A stretch of 64,000 nt of DNA from Caenimonas soli (GTDB taxonomy: Bacteria > Pseudomonadota > Gammaproteobacteria > Burkholderiales > Burkholderiaceae_C): positions 1-64,000 of the forward strand of contig NZ_JABJVV010000002.1 of assembly GCF_013155545.1 (NCBI RefSeq), in the 5' to 3' direction. Both the position numbers and the translations under genes were made by a program. Below, one piece after another: positions 16,408 through 25,261 of this stretch. Numbering within the stretch: position 1 is the first letter of the stretch; each line of letters opens with the position of its first letter. The notes under the pieces were generated by a model. The model was not told where the DNA came from. It saw only the letters and a program-made list of their open reading frames with translations, and did no database searches.

Positions 16408-16645
16408 TGCCTACCTCGACCGCCTTGGACTTGTCAGCCATGCGCCGAAGGACTTTTCGATGCAGCTCCTGGTCAGCCAACTCCTCCATGAACGCTTCGA
16501 ACAGCAATGGCTCGACCATGTAAAAGGCTGGGCGGTTGTGGTTCAGAACGGCCACGGGCCGATTGTTCGCTCCCCGCAGCACAGCCGCCGGGTTCTTCTT
16601 GAACTCGGACATGCTCACCGCGATGTCTGCGAGAATAGCTTCCAT
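16394..16645 (-). CDS. Phd/YefM-type antitoxin
   Basis: 83 residues. The ATG at 16645 has a GGAG site and gives EAILADIAVSMSEFKKNPAA, followed by NRPVAVLNHNRPAFYMVEP, the hallmark of the Phd/YefM DNA-binding antitoxin fold. The C-terminal helix (ELHRKVLRRMADKSK) would wrap the toxin. Autoregulation with the toxin is usual in the family and fits the strong promoter 23 bases upstream. Confidence 0.87.
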   Translation of the reverse strand: MEAILADIAVSMSEFKKNPAAVLRGANNRPVAVLNHNRPAFYMVEPLLFEAFMEELADQELHRKVLRRMADKSKAVEVGIDDL

Positions 16646-16667
16646 TTGGGCTCCGTAATCAGAGCCA

Positions 16668-16696
16668 AATATAGCTACAACCTGTCGAATTGTCAA
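16668..16696 (-). promoter_or_regulatory. Sigma70 promoter of the toxin-antitoxin operon
   Basis: On the minus strand a consensus -35 TTGACA (16696-16691) is separated by exactly 17 bases from TATATT (16673-16668), leaving a short leader before the antitoxin start at 16645. It is the best sigma70 match noticed in the window. Confidence 0.8.
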
Positions 16697-16728
16697 TCGG
16701 CGCTGCTTACCCGGTATGCTTGAGCCGC

Positions 16729-17868
16729 TCAAAACCTCATGCCGCGCATCAGCAGCAAGAGCTCGGTCTGAGCGCTGGTATTTGTCTTGATGAACAGGCT
16801 CTTGATCTGACTGCGAACGGTGGCCACTGCCGTGCCTGACGCGGTGGCTATTTCTGCCGGCGAGCTGCCTTCCAGAAGCCCACCCAGCACCCGGACCTCT
16901 GCCGCCGACAGGCCGAAAAGCTCGGCCACGGCGGCCGCGGCGCCATGGCCATCGGTGCGGGGCAACTCGATCAGGAACAGAAATCTCTCAGGCCCATGGA
17001 CACCCAACGAGGGCACCTCTTCGGATGGCAGCTGCATCAGCGTGCCGCCAATGACCTGGGGCGGGCTGCCAGGCAGCACAGCAACAATGCGGACCGGGTT
17101 GCTGGCGCTGCATGCGGCCAAAGCCTCAGGCACCGATGGAGAGCAACTGGCGCCGATGCCACGCAGTTGGCCAAAACGCACGCAGCCCTCGGGCAGGCTT
17201 CGCAGGAAAGATGCGGCAAGCTGGTTGTGATGGTGCAAGCGGCCTTGGCGATCGAGCACCAGGCTGGCGACGCGTGTAGCGCCCAAGGCTTTATCCATCC
17301 GTTCATCCGCCAACGACCGCACGTTGCGCTGGATCCGTAATGCCCGTTGCAAATGGGGCACGAGCTTTTTCAGGCGCTCCTTCTCGGCGCCTTGAAAAGG
17401 CAGGGCTCCCGGGGGCCTGTACCAGGACACATTGGTGAAGGGCATCCGGTCTGCTTCGCTGCCATCGAACAGCACACCGCCGACCAGGCTCTCGATGCCG
17501 TGGGGCTTGCAAAACTCGTTGAAGAACGCGGTCTTGACAAGGCGCTCAGGGGGCAGCAGTTCGGATCCCACCACCCAGGTGCCACGACGCATCTGGCCCG
17601 TGCGGCGTGCGGCCAGTGCCCATTCGTCCTGCGTATGCCAGTAGGAGCCGAAACCGTGCAGCATCTCGGCCGGCTGGTTGTGCACATGCACGAAGGCTTC
17701 CGGCTCGGTATGGCTGTGCGAGCTGAAAAGGAAAGCCGAGCTGGCGTCGATGTGGCTCGCAATCCGGCCCAGTGCATCGCCCCATTGGCTCGGGTGCAAG
17801 GCCGCGTCGTACACGCCGGACAGCATCATGTCCCAGTCAGTTCCGCCCGTGGCTCTTGGATGATGCAT
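16729..17868 (-). CDS. LuxR-type transcriptional regulator
   Basis: 379 residues. The C-terminal about 60 residues form a LuxR/GerE helix-turn-helix (LFGLSAAEVRVLGGLLEG, AEIATASGTAVATVRSQIKS). The N-terminal 300 residues look like PAS/GAF-type sensory sequence and no acyl-homoserine-lactone domain is apparent. It is divergent from the Bug-type binding protein gene, with 61 bases between starts, so it may control that gene; this is inferred from position. An internal ATG at 17829 is an alternative start because the site before 17868 is weak. Confidence 0.82.
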   Translation of the reverse strand: MHHPRATGGTDWDMMLSGVYDAALHPSQWGDALGRIASHIDASSAFLFSSHSHTEPEAFVHVHNQPAEMLHGFGSYWHTQDEWALAARRTGQMRRGTWVVGSELLPPERLVKTAFFNEFCKPHGIESLVGGVLFDGSEADRMPFTNVSWYRPPGALPFQGAEKERLKKLVPHLQRALRIQRNVRSLADERMDKALGATRVASLVLDRQGRLHHHNQLAASFLRSLPEGCVRFGQLRGIGASCSPSVPEALAACSASNPVRIVAVLPGSPPQVIGGTLMQLPSEEVPSLGVHGPERFLFLIELPRTDGHGAAAAVAELFGLSAAEVRVLGGLLEGSSPAEIATASGTAVATVRSQIKSLFIKTNTSAQTELLLLMRGMRF

Positions 17869-17929
17869 AGCTCAGCACTGAATCTAGCACGGTGATGGGA
17901 CGGGCCGCAAGTTCTGCACAATACGAGGC

Positions 17930-18901
17930 ATGAAACGCAGATCCCTCGTCCTCTCCGCCATGGCCGCAGCAGCGGCCGTTTCGTCACCGCTGGCCCTGGC
18001 GCAGGCCCGGCCTATCCGCCTGATCGTTCCCTATGCCGCGGGCGGACCGATCGATGTCACCGCCCGTTTGATGGCCGAGCGGGTGAAGGATTCGCTGGGC
18101 ACCGTCATCATCGACAACAGGCCGGGTGGCGGCGGCAACATCGGCGCCGACGCGGTGGCCAAGGCTGCCCCCGACGGCCTGACCATCGGCATTTCCGCCG
18201 TGGCAACGCATGCCATCAACCCCTGGCTCTTTGCCAAGATGCCCTACGACGCCGGCAAGGATTTCGCGCCCATCACGCAGATGGTTCGCGTGCCCAACGT
18301 GCTGGTGATGAACGCGGACACCGCTGCACGGCTGAAGATCAACACCCTGGCCGATCTCATCGCCTATGGCAAGGCCAACCCCGGCCGGCTCAACTACGGC
18401 AGCGGCGGTAACGGCAGCGCCGGCCATCTCGCCGGCGAGATGTTCAAGCAGGGCGCGGGCATTTTCGCGGTGCACATCCCCTACAACGGCGGCAGCCCGG
18501 CCCAACTGGCGCTGCTTTCGGGCCAGGTCGATTTCAACTTCGACAACCTGGCCACCGCCGCTCCTAACATCCGCGCCGGCAAGCTCAAGGCGCTCGCCGT
18601 CACCACGCTGGGCCGTTCGCCGGCGCTGCCGGACGTGCCGCCGGTGGCGGACACGCTCAAGGGTTTCGCCATCGACACGTGGTGGGGGCTCGTTGCGCCC
18701 GCGGGCACTCCCAGAGACGTGGTGGCCAAACTCAACAGCGCCTTCGTCGCTGCTTTGCAATCGCCCGAAGCGAAGACACGTTTCGCAGCACTGATGGCGG
18801 AACCCGTGACAAGCAGCCCGGAAGAGTTCGGCCGATTCATGAAGGCCGAATTGACCAAGTACGAAAAACTAGTAAGGCTTTCGGGCGCAAAGGTGGACTA
18901 A
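17930..18901 (+). CDS. Bug-family tripartite-tricarboxylate-type substrate-binding protein
   Basis: 323 residues with a cleavable signal (SAMAAAAAVSSPLALA). The Bug/TctC pattern follows: RPIRLIVPYAAGGPIDVTAR near the mature N-terminus, IIDNRPGGGGNIGAD, and LNYGSGGNGSAGHLAGE. These periplasmic proteins bind carboxylates or small amides. There is no TctA/TctB membrane pair beside it; one lies about 37 kb away at 54667-56680. A GAGG site precedes the ATG. Confidence 0.92.
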   Translation: MKRRSLVLSAMAAAAAVSSPLALAQARPIRLIVPYAAGGPIDVTARLMAERVKDSLGTVIIDNRPGGGGNIGADAVAKAAPDGLTIGISAVATHAINPWLFAKMPYDAGKDFAPITQMVRVPNVLVMNADTAARLKINTLADLIAYGKANPGRLNYGSGGNGSAGHLAGEMFKQGAGIFAVHIPYNGGSPAQLALLSGQVDFNFDNLATAAPNIRAGKLKALAVTTLGRSPALPDVPPVADTLKGFAIDTWWGLVAPAGTPRDVVAKLNSAFVAALQSPEAKTRFAALMAEPVTSSPEEFGRFMKAELTKYEKLVRLSGAKVD

Positions 18902-18953
18902 AGACCACGGACTCAGGGAAAGTCCTTGTGTCGTAAAAGGGCGTCCTACGCCC

Positions 18954-18983
18954 CGTGTGAGGTTTCTCCTACACGCCTTTTCG
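18954..18983 (+). terminator. Weak terminator-like hairpin after the Bug gene
   Basis: CGTGTGAGG pairs with CCTACACG (one bulge) at 18954-18975 and is followed by CCTTTTCGTT. A second hairpin, GGGCG/CGCCC, lies just before it at 18939-18953. The U-tract is poor, so termination is only a suggestion. Confidence 0.35.
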
Positions 18984-19033
18984 TTACCGGTGGGTACATT
19001 GACTCTTCCAGAACGATAAGCAGGAGTGGAGTC

Positions 19034-19654
19034 ATGGTAGTGCTGCGCACCCTTCTCTGGCTTCTTTTCATTGCCTCGGCGCTCGCTGCGCCCGTGGCTG
19101 CCCAAGTGGCTGTGGGACCGGACGGCACCGCTGTCGGCCCTGCTCCACGCGGGGCCTGGCTGCCCGGCGGCCGAAGTTATCTGGGCTTGAATCTGGGCCG
19201 CTCCCGCTACAACATTTCCTGCGGCACCACGGCCCTGCTGTGCGACGACAGCGAGCGCTCGGTCCAGCTCTACACCGGCACCATGATCGGCAACTTCTGG
19301 GGGGTCGAACTCGGCTACCTCAATATGGGGCGGATCGCCCGCGCGGGCGGCGAAACCCGGTCGCAGGGGCTGAACCTAAGCCTGGTGGGCAAAACCCAAC
19401 TGACACCTTCGCTTCGCTTGTTCGGCAAGGTCGGCACCACCTACGGCCGCTCGGAAACCTCCGCGCTCGCCGCCAGCAGCATCGTCACTGGGTCCGAGCA
19501 GGGCTTTGGCCTGTCCTACGGCGCCGGCGTGAGCTTCGACTTCACGCCCCGGCTCTCGGCCACGCTTGAATGGGACAGCAACGATTTCCGCTTCCCGGGT
19601 GGCGCGCGCGACCCGGTGCGCTCGACCAGCCTCGGACTGCAGTTCCGGTATTAG
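19034..19654 (+). CDS. Outer-membrane beta-barrel protein
   Basis: 206 residues with a signal peptide (LLWLLFIASALAAPVAAQ). The mature part alternates polar and aromatic residues (SYLGLNLGRSRYNI, VELGYLNMG, LNLSLVGKTQL, LRLFGKVGTTYGRS) and ends in RSTSLGLQFRY, whose terminal aromatic residue is the usual outer-membrane assembly signal. It resembles the eight-stranded OmpA-like/opacity barrels. The ATG at 19034 is chosen for the AGGAG site and the signal sequence. It converges on livF with 6 bases between stops. Confidence 0.82.
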   Translation: MVVLRTLLWLLFIASALAAPVAAQVAVGPDGTAVGPAPRGAWLPGGRSYLGLNLGRSRYNISCGTTALLCDDSERSVQLYTGTMIGNFWGVELGYLNMGRIARAGGETRSQGLNLSLVGKTQLTPSLRLFGKVGTTYGRSETSALAASSIVTGSEQGFGLSYGAGVSFDFTPRLSATLEWDSNDFRFPGGARDPVRSTSLGLQFRY

Positions 19655-19660
19655 TGTGGC

Positions 19661-20377
19661 TTACTCGCCCAGGTAGGCGGCGCGCACCTTGGGGTCGTTG
19701 AGCAAGCCCTTGGCCTCGCCGCTCATGGTGATGAGGCCCGACTCCATCACATAACCGCGGTCGGCGATCTGCAGCGCCCGGCTGGCGTTTTGCTCCACCA
19801 GCAGCACGGTGACGCCCTGCGCATACACCTCGCGCACAACCTCGAAGATCTTGTCGACCATGATGGGCGACAAGCCCATCGACGGCTCGTCCAGCAGCAG
19901 CACCTTGGGCCGGCTCATGAGCGCGCGGCCCATGGCGAGCATCTGCTGCTCGCCGCCGGACATGGTGCCGGCCAGCTGGTCCCTGCGCTCCTTGAGCCGC
20001 GGGAAGATGGTGAAGACCTTGTCCATGTCGGCCGCGATCTCCGGCGTGTCGGTGCGAATGTGCGCGCCCATCTGCAGGTTCTCTATGATGGTCATGCGCG
20101 TGAACACGCCGCGGCCCTCGGGCACCATGGCCAGGCCCTGCTTGACCAGGTCCCAGGCGCCCTTGCCCTTGATGCTCTTGCCCAGGTATTCGATATCGCC
20201 GGCGTTCAGCGGCAAGGTGCCGGTGATCGCCTTCATGGTGGTGGTCTTGCCCGCGCCGTTGGAGCCGATCAGTGAGACCAGTTCGCCCTCGCGCACCTCG
20301 AAATCCACGCCCTTGACGGCCTGGATGCCGCCATAGGCCACCTTGAGGCCGGTGACTTTCAGCAGTGTTTGTGCCAT
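19661..20377 (-). CDS. livF: Branched-chain amino acid ABC transporter ATPase LivF
   Basis: 238 residues with Walker A GSNGAGKTT, the LivF-type signature SGGEQQMLAMGRAL, and Walker B VLLLDEPSMGL. It starts one base after the livG stop and is last in the livHMGF operon. Together these form an inner-membrane importer for branched-chain or other hydrophobic amino acids. The substrate-binding protein is not encoded here. Confidence 0.95.
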   Translation of the reverse strand: MAQTLLKVTGLKVAYGGIQAVKGVDFEVREGELVSLIGSNGAGKTTTMKAITGTLPLNAGDIEYLGKSIKGKGAWDLVKQGLAMVPEGRGVFTRMTIIENLQMGAHIRTDTPEIAADMDKVFTIFPRLKERRDQLAGTMSGGEQQMLAMGRALMSRPKVLLLDEPSMGLSPIMVDKIFEVVREVYAQGVTVLLVEQNASRALQIADRGYVMESGLITMSGEAKGLLNDPKVRAAYLGE

Positions 20378-20378
20378 C

Positions 20379-21149
20379 TCAGTGTCCTCCGGTGCCGAGG
20401 TAAGCCTCGATCACCTTCTCGTTCTTCTGTACCTCGGCCGGCGTGCCTTCGGCGATCTGCTTGCCATAGTCGAGCACCGTCACACGGTCGCACAAGCCCA
20501 TGACCAGCTTCACGTCGTGCTCGATCAGCAGGATGGTGCGGTTGTCCTTGCGGATCTGGTCGATCAGCTGGCGCAGCATCACCTTTTCCGTGGCGTTCAT
20601 GCCGGCGGCGGGCTCGTCGAGCGCGATCAGCTGGGGATCGGTGGCCAGGGCCCGCGCGATCTCCAGGCGGCGCTGGTCGCCATAGGACAGCGTGCGGGCC
20701 TTGTAGTCGGCGAACTTGGCGATGCCCACGTACTCGAGCAGTTCCTTCGCGCGCTTGGCAATGGCCTTCTCTTCGGCCTTGAAGCCGGGTGTGCGCAAGA
20801 TGGCGCCAATCAGCCCGGAGTGGGTGCGGATATGGCGGCCCACCATCACGTTCTCCAGCGCCGTCATTTCGGCGAACAGGCGGATGTTCTGGAAGGTGCG
20901 CGCGATGCCCGCCTTGGCGACCTCGTGCACCGCGCTGGGCACATAGGGCTTGCCCGCCAGTTCGAAGCTGCCGCTGTCCGGCGTATACAAGCCGGTGATG
21001 ACGTTGAAGAACGTGGTCTTGCCGGCGCCATTGGGGCCGATCAGGCCGTAAACCTGGCCGCGTTCGATGGTGATGCCCACATCGCTGAGGGCTTGCAAGC
21101 CGCCGAACCGCTTGGAAATGCCGGCGACGCGAAGTACTGTTTCTGCCAT
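20379..21149 (-). CDS. livG: Branched-chain amino acid ABC transporter ATPase LivG
   Basis: 256 residues with Walker A GPNGAGKTT, the signature LSYGDQRRLEIARAL, and Walker B LIALDEPAAGMN, which is the characteristic LivG wording. It pairs with LivF as the two different nucleotide-binding subunits. It lies 9 bases after livM in a single transcription unit. Confidence 0.95.
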   Translation of the reverse strand: MAETVLRVAGISKRFGGLQALSDVGITIERGQVYGLIGPNGAGKTTFFNVITGLYTPDSGSFELAGKPYVPSAVHEVAKAGIARTFQNIRLFAEMTALENVMVGRHIRTHSGLIGAILRTPGFKAEEKAIAKRAKELLEYVGIAKFADYKARTLSYGDQRRLEIARALATDPQLIALDEPAAGMNATEKVMLRQLIDQIRKDNRTILLIEHDVKLVMGLCDRVTVLDYGKQIAEGTPAEVQKNEKVIEAYLGTGGH

Positions 21150-21158
21150 GTCGCCCTC

Positions 21159-22256
21159 TTATTTGGGAGTGTTCTGTAGCGACTTGCCGTGTTCCGGCGC
21201 GGGCCAGAGGCCGCGCGGACGCATCAGCATCACGATGATCATGGCCAGCGCGATCAGCAACTGGCGCAGGATGGCGGCGTCGAGGCGGCCCTCGGTCATG
21301 GCCTGCAGCGGGCCGGCGACGTAGCGCAACACTTCCGGCAAGGCCGACAGCAGCACCGCGCCCAGGATCACCCCCGGCAGGTAGCCGATGCCCCCCAGCA
21401 CGACCATCGCGACGATCATCACCGACTCCATCAGGCTGAACGACTCGGGCGAGATGAACTGCTGGAAGGCGGCGAACATGGAACCGGAGACGCCGCCGAA
21501 GGTGGCGCCCATGCCGAAGGCCAGCAGCTTCATGTTGCGGGTATTGATGCCCATGGCCTTGGCGGCAATCTCGTCCTCGCGGATCGCCATCCAGGCGCGG
21601 CCGATGCGAGACAGCTCCAGCCGGTGGCAGATCACCACGCTGGCTATAACGAGTGCCAGGAACAGGTAGTAGTAGAGCGTGACCGAGGCGATCTCATAGC
21701 CCAGGATGTCGAACGGCTTGCCCAGGTTGACGGCCCAGAAGTGGATCGGGTCGATCTGGTTCAGCCCCTTGGGCCCGTTGGTGATGTTGACCGGGTGGTC
21801 CAGGTTGTTCATGAACACCCGGATGATCTCGCCGAACCCCAGGGTCACGATAGCCAGGTAGTCCCCGCGCAGCTTCAGGGTGGGCGCGCCCAGCAGGATG
21901 CCGAACATGCCGGCCAGGGCCGCGCCCGCGGGAATCACGATCCACAGGGGCAGGTGCAGGCCCTGCGGAAACATGGCTGCGATCCAGGGGAAGTTGTCGG
22001 TGAGGTGCGGCGAGGCCAGCAGGCCGAACATGTAGGCGCCGATGGCGTAGAACGCGACGAAGCCCAGGTCGAGCAGGCCGGCATAGCCGACCACGATGTT
22101 CAGGCCCAGGGCCAGCAGTACGTACAGCAGCGCGGTGTCGGCGATGCGCACCCAGGCATTGCCCTGGGTTTGCAGCAGCAGCGGCAGGATCAGCAGCGCC
22201 GCGGCCGCGACCAGGAACACCACGTATCTGTTCTGCTTGTTGATGAAGTTCATCAT
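21159..22256 (-). CDS. livM: Branched-chain amino acid ABC transporter permease LivM
   Basis: 365 residues, mostly hydrophobic with about ten predicted membrane segments. The family loop GAPTLKLRGDYLAIVTLGFGE, the ATPase-coupling helix GRAWMAIREDEIAAKAMGI, and GGIGYLPGVILGA are all present. It forms the permease heterodimer with LivH, encoded 15 bases upstream. Confidence 0.94.
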   Translation of the reverse strand: MMNFINKQNRYVVFLVAAAALLILPLLLQTQGNAWVRIADTALLYVLLALGLNIVVGYAGLLDLGFVAFYAIGAYMFGLLASPHLTDNFPWIAAMFPQGLHLPLWIVIPAGAALAGMFGILLGAPTLKLRGDYLAIVTLGFGEIIRVFMNNLDHPVNITNGPKGLNQIDPIHFWAVNLGKPFDILGYEIASVTLYYYLFLALVIASVVICHRLELSRIGRAWMAIREDEIAAKAMGINTRNMKLLAFGMGATFGGVSGSMFAAFQQFISPESFSLMESVMIVAMVVLGGIGYLPGVILGAVLLSALPEVLRYVAGPLQAMTEGRLDAAILRQLLIALAMIIVMLMRPRGLWPAPEHGKSLQNTPK

Positions 22257-22271
22257 GTTGGTGTTCTCCTC

Positions 22272-23201
22272 TTAGGCCCGATCCGCCACGCGTTCGCCCA
22301 GCAGGCCCGAGGGCCGCAGCGTCAGCATGATGATCAGCACGATGAAAGCGAAGATGTCGGAGTAGTGGCTGCCCAGCACGCCGCCTGTGAGCGCGCCGAT
22401 GTAGCCGGAGCCGATCGATTCGATCAAGCCCAGCAGGATGCCGCCCACCACCGCACCGGCCAGGTTGCCGATGCCGCCGAACACCGCCGCGGTGAAGGCC
22501 TTGAGGCCGGGCAGGAAGCCCATGGTGTGCTGCACCGTGCCGTAGTTGGAGGCGTACATCACGCCGGCGATGGTCGCCAGGACGGCGCCGATGACGAAGG
22601 TGGCCGAGATCACCACGTCGGGCTTGACGCCCATGAGCGCGGCGACCCGCGGGTTCTCTGCCGTGGCGCGCATCGCGCGGCCCAGCTTGGTGTAGTTGAC
22701 CAGGTACATCAGCACGGCCAGCGACACGGCCGTGAGGCCCAGGATCATGATCTGCGTGGCCGTGATCACGGCGCCGCCCACCTGGAAGGGAACGGCCGGC
22801 AGCAGTGTGGGATAGGGCTTGTAGTTCGGCTTGAAGATGATCATGGCCAGCGTCTGCAGCAGGATCGACATGCCGATGGCGGTGATCAGGGGCGCCAGCT
22901 TGGGGCTGTTTCGCAGCGGCCGGTACGCCACCTTTTCGATGGTGAAGTTCAGGGCGGCGGCGACCACGCAGGAAATGATCAAGGCGATGATCAGGATCAC
23001 CCAGCCGGGCATCCAGGGCAACGACTCCTGCATCGTGGTGATGATGGCCCAGCTGGTGAGCGCACCGACCATCAGGACCTCGCCGTGCGCAAAGTTGATC
23101 AGGTTGATGATGCCGTACACCATGGTGTAGCCCAAGGCCACCAAGGCATACATGCTGCCGAGAACCAGACCGTTGATGATCTGCTGCAGCAGGATTTCCA
23201 T
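22272..23201 (-). CDS. livH: Branched-chain amino acid ABC transporter permease LivH
   Basis: 309 residues. It shows the classic LivH N-terminus (INGLVLGSMYALVALGYTMV, INFAHGE), the coupling region LGRAMRATAENPRVAALMG, and AVFGGIGNLAGAVVGG. It is the first gene of the operon. Only a weak GGAG site precedes the ATG. The promoter must lie in the 60 bases between this start and the rarA terminator, but no clear hexamers are visible. Confidence 0.94.
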   Translation of the reverse strand: MEILLQQIINGLVLGSMYALVALGYTMVYGIINLINFAHGEVLMVGALTSWAIITTMQESLPWMPGWVILIIALIISCVVAAALNFTIEKVAYRPLRNSPKLAPLITAIGMSILLQTLAMIIFKPNYKPYPTLLPAVPFQVGGAVITATQIMILGLTAVSLAVLMYLVNYTKLGRAMRATAENPRVAALMGVKPDVVISATFVIGAVLATIAGVMYASNYGTVQHTMGFLPGLKAFTAAVFGGIGNLAGAVVGGILLGLIESIGSGYIGALTGGVLGSHYSDIFAFIVLIIMLTLRPSGLLGERVADRA

Positions 23202-23263
23202 ATTAGGTTACTCCGTTTGTTTTTCTGACGGCCGCCGGCCTCGTGAGCCCGCATCCATCTAGC

Positions 23264-23296
23264 AAAAAACCCGCCAGGATACGCATGGGCGGGTTT
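23264..23296 (-). terminator. Rho-independent terminator of rarA
   Basis: On the minus strand a 9-bp perfect stem (AAACCCGCC/GGCGGGTTT, loop 12) is followed by a T-run. It lies 100 bases beyond the rarA stop and before livH, so it insulates the two units. Confidence 0.85.
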
Positions 23297-23395
23297 GTGG
23301 TGAGCGATTGTAGCCAAGCGTTCTTACTACAAGAACAGGCTGCGACCGGGGTTTACCCTGGAAGAGAATGTCCCGTTAGGGACGTTGCGCTCCGA

Positions 23396-24721
23396 TTAGT
23401 TTTTCTGATTGTTGAGCTTTTTCAGCTCACGCAGCTTATCCGCAATGCGGATTTCCAGGCCACGTTCGACCGGACGGTAAAACTCCGGCGCCCGCATGCC
23501 CTCGGGAAAATAGTTCTCCCCGGCGGCAAAGCCCCCCTCTTCGTCGTGCGCGTAACGGTAGTCACGGCCGTAGTCGAGGTCCTTCATCAACTTCGTCGGC
23601 GCGTTGCGCAGATGCAGGGGCACGGGCCGGGTGCCTTCCTTCTTGATCAGGGCCTTGGCTTCGTTGAAGGCGTTGTAGACCGCGTTGGATTTGGGCGCCA
23701 TCGCCAGGTAGATCACGCACTCGGCCAGCGCCAGCTCGCCCTCGGGCGTGCCCAGCCGCTCATAGACTTCGGCCGCGTCCAGCGCCAGGCGCAGCGCGCG
23801 CGGGTCGGCCAGGCCGATGTCTTCCGCCGCCATGCGGATCAGGCGCCGCGCCATGTAGCGTGGATCTGCACCACCATCGAGCATGCGCATGAACCAGTAC
23901 AGCGAGGCGTCGGGGTCGGAGCCGCGCACCGATTTGTGCAGGGCGCTGATGGTGTCGTAGAACTGCTCGCCGCCCTTGTCGTAGCGGCGCATGCGCTCGC
24001 CCAGCACCTTGAGCAGCCAGGTGTCCGTGATCTCCTCGATCTTCTCCTTGCCGGCGGCGACTGCCAGGGTTTCGAGCGTGTTGAGCAGCCGCCGGGCATC
24101 GCCGTCGGCGTAAGCGATCAGGCGATCCAGTGCCGCCTGTTCGATCGCGGGCACCGCGCCGATGCCCTGGGCCTTGGCCACGATCTGCTGCAGGTCGGCC
24201 TCGGCCAGCGGCTGCAGTACGTACACCGCCGCACGCGAAAGCAAGGCGGAGTTCACTTCGAACGAAGGGTTCTCGGTGGTGGCGCCGATGAAGGTGAACA
24301 GCCCCGACTCGACGTGGGGCAGGAAAGCGTCCTGCTGGCTCTTGTTGAAGCGGTGCACTTCATCGACGAAGACGATGGTGCGCCGGCCGCCGCCGCCCAC
24401 GCCGGAGGCGTTTTCCAGTTCCGTGCCTTGCGCAATTTGTGCAGCTTCCACGGCATCGCGGATGTCCTTGACGCCACCGAGCACGGCGCTGATGGTGATG
24501 AACTGCGCATCGAACGCATCGGCCATGAGCCGCGCGATGGTGGTCTTGCCGGTGCCCGGCGGGCCCCAGAGGATGCAGCTGTGCGGCTGGCCCGATTCGA
24601 ACGCGATGCGCAAAGGCATGCCTTCGCCCAGCAGGTGCTGCTGGCCGATCACCTCGCCCAGCGTCTTGGGACGCAGGCGCTCGGCCAGGGGCTGGTGGGC
24701 GGTGGCGACGGTCTTGGGCAC
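23396..24721 (-). CDS. rarA: Replication-associated recombination ATPase RarA
   Basis: 441 residues from a GTG at 24721. Walker A GPPGTGKT is at residues 53-60 and Walker B VFVDEVHRF at about 117-125, followed by the sensor region IGATTENPSFEVN. The C-terminal helical MgsA part includes RYMARRLIRMAAEDIGLADPRAL and AMAPKSNAVYNAF. RarA acts at stalled forks with RecA and SSB. The frame is open to an ATG at 24784, but that start would overlap the divergent gene at 24763 and add a tail not found in the family; a TATAAA element lies between the two candidates. The gene follows ftsK-lolA, as in many proteobacteria, here with small insertions between. Confidence 0.92.
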   Translation of the reverse strand: MPKTVATAHQPLAERLRPKTLGEVIGQQHLLGEGMPLRIAFESGQPHSCILWGPPGTGKTTIARLMADAFDAQFITISAVLGGVKDIRDAVEAAQIAQGTELENASGVGGGGRRTIVFVDEVHRFNKSQQDAFLPHVESGLFTFIGATTENPSFEVNSALLSRAAVYVLQPLAEADLQQIVAKAQGIGAVPAIEQAALDRLIAYADGDARRLLNTLETLAVAAGKEKIEEITDTWLLKVLGERMRRYDKGGEQFYDTISALHKSVRGSDPDASLYWFMRMLDGGADPRYMARRLIRMAAEDIGLADPRALRLALDAAEVYERLGTPEGELALAECVIYLAMAPKSNAVYNAFNEAKALIKKEGTRPVPLHLRNAPTKLMKDLDYGRDYRYAHDEEGGFAAGENYFPEGMRAPEFYRPVERGLEIRIADKLRELKKLNNQKN

Positions 24722-24762
24722 GGGTGGAATTATGGATCCCGCTCCGTTTATAGTCCCGGCCC

Positions 24763-25134
24763 ATGGATGCTTCACTCTGGTCAACCTTTTCCGCCTTGTT
24801 CGGCGCGCTCGTCGGCGGCGGCATCAGCTACCTGCTCAATCGCCAGCAATTTGCCAACCAGCTGCGCTTGTCGCAGGAGCAGCATCGCACCGAATTCATG
24901 GCCGAGGAGACCGCGCGAGCGTTCCTCAGTCACAAGGGCTTCACGGACCGGTCGTTCGACACCTTGCGCAACCACCTCGGTGGTTTCGAGGATGACGAGC
25001 TGCGCAAGATCCTGGTGCGCGCCGGCGCCATGCGCATCTACCGCGAGGACGGCACCGAGTGGTGGCGCCTGCTCTCGCGCATGGACGAATTCATCGAGCG
25101 CAAGACGCTGGAGAAGGTGACGCGCGAGATCTGA
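24763..25134 (+). CDS. Small membrane-anchored hypothetical protein
   Basis: 123 residues. One N-terminal hydrophobic segment (FSALFGALVGGGISYLL) is followed by a charged helical domain (NRQQFANQLRLSQEQHRTEF) and a compact C-terminal part (DDELRKILVRAGAMRIYR). It is probably anchored in the inner membrane with the helical part in the cytoplasm. It is divergent from rarA with starts about 40 bases apart. No known family was recognised. Confidence 0.7.
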   Translation: MDASLWSTFSALFGALVGGGISYLLNRQQFANQLRLSQEQHRTEFMAEETARAFLSHKGFTDRSFDTLRNHLGGFEDDELRKILVRAGAMRIYREDGTEWWRLLSRMDEFIERKTLEKVTREI

Positions 25135-25143
25135 GATTTCTCT

Positions 25144-25239
25144 TGCGGCCTTGGCCGCACACTTGTCAGTGCGGGCCTGACAGCCTTTTCTTGCGGGGCA
25201 AGGCCCCGCACACTTGTCATTGCGGGCTCGACCCGCAAT
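25144..25239. repeat. Palindromic repeat cluster before the GIY-YIG gene
   Basis: Three hairpins in a row: TGCGGCC/GGCCGCA (25144-25159), TGCGGGGC/GCCCCGCA (25192-25210) and ATTGCGGG/CCCGCAAT with loop CTCGA (25219-25239). Conserved linkers read CACTTGTCATTGCGG. The stems differ but each keeps base pairing. Confidence 0.88.
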
Positions 25240-25261
25240 CCAGGACTCTCGACAGTTGCTC

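Noticed and set aside
21189..23228. 679-codon plus-strand frame
   Set aside because: It is antisense to livM and livH, with His/Gln/Asp-rich composition typical of a shadow frame.
24722..24784. ATG start for RarA at 24784
   Set aside because: It would overlap the divergent gene start at 24763 and add 21 residues absent from the family; the GTG at 24721 fits better, although this is not certain.
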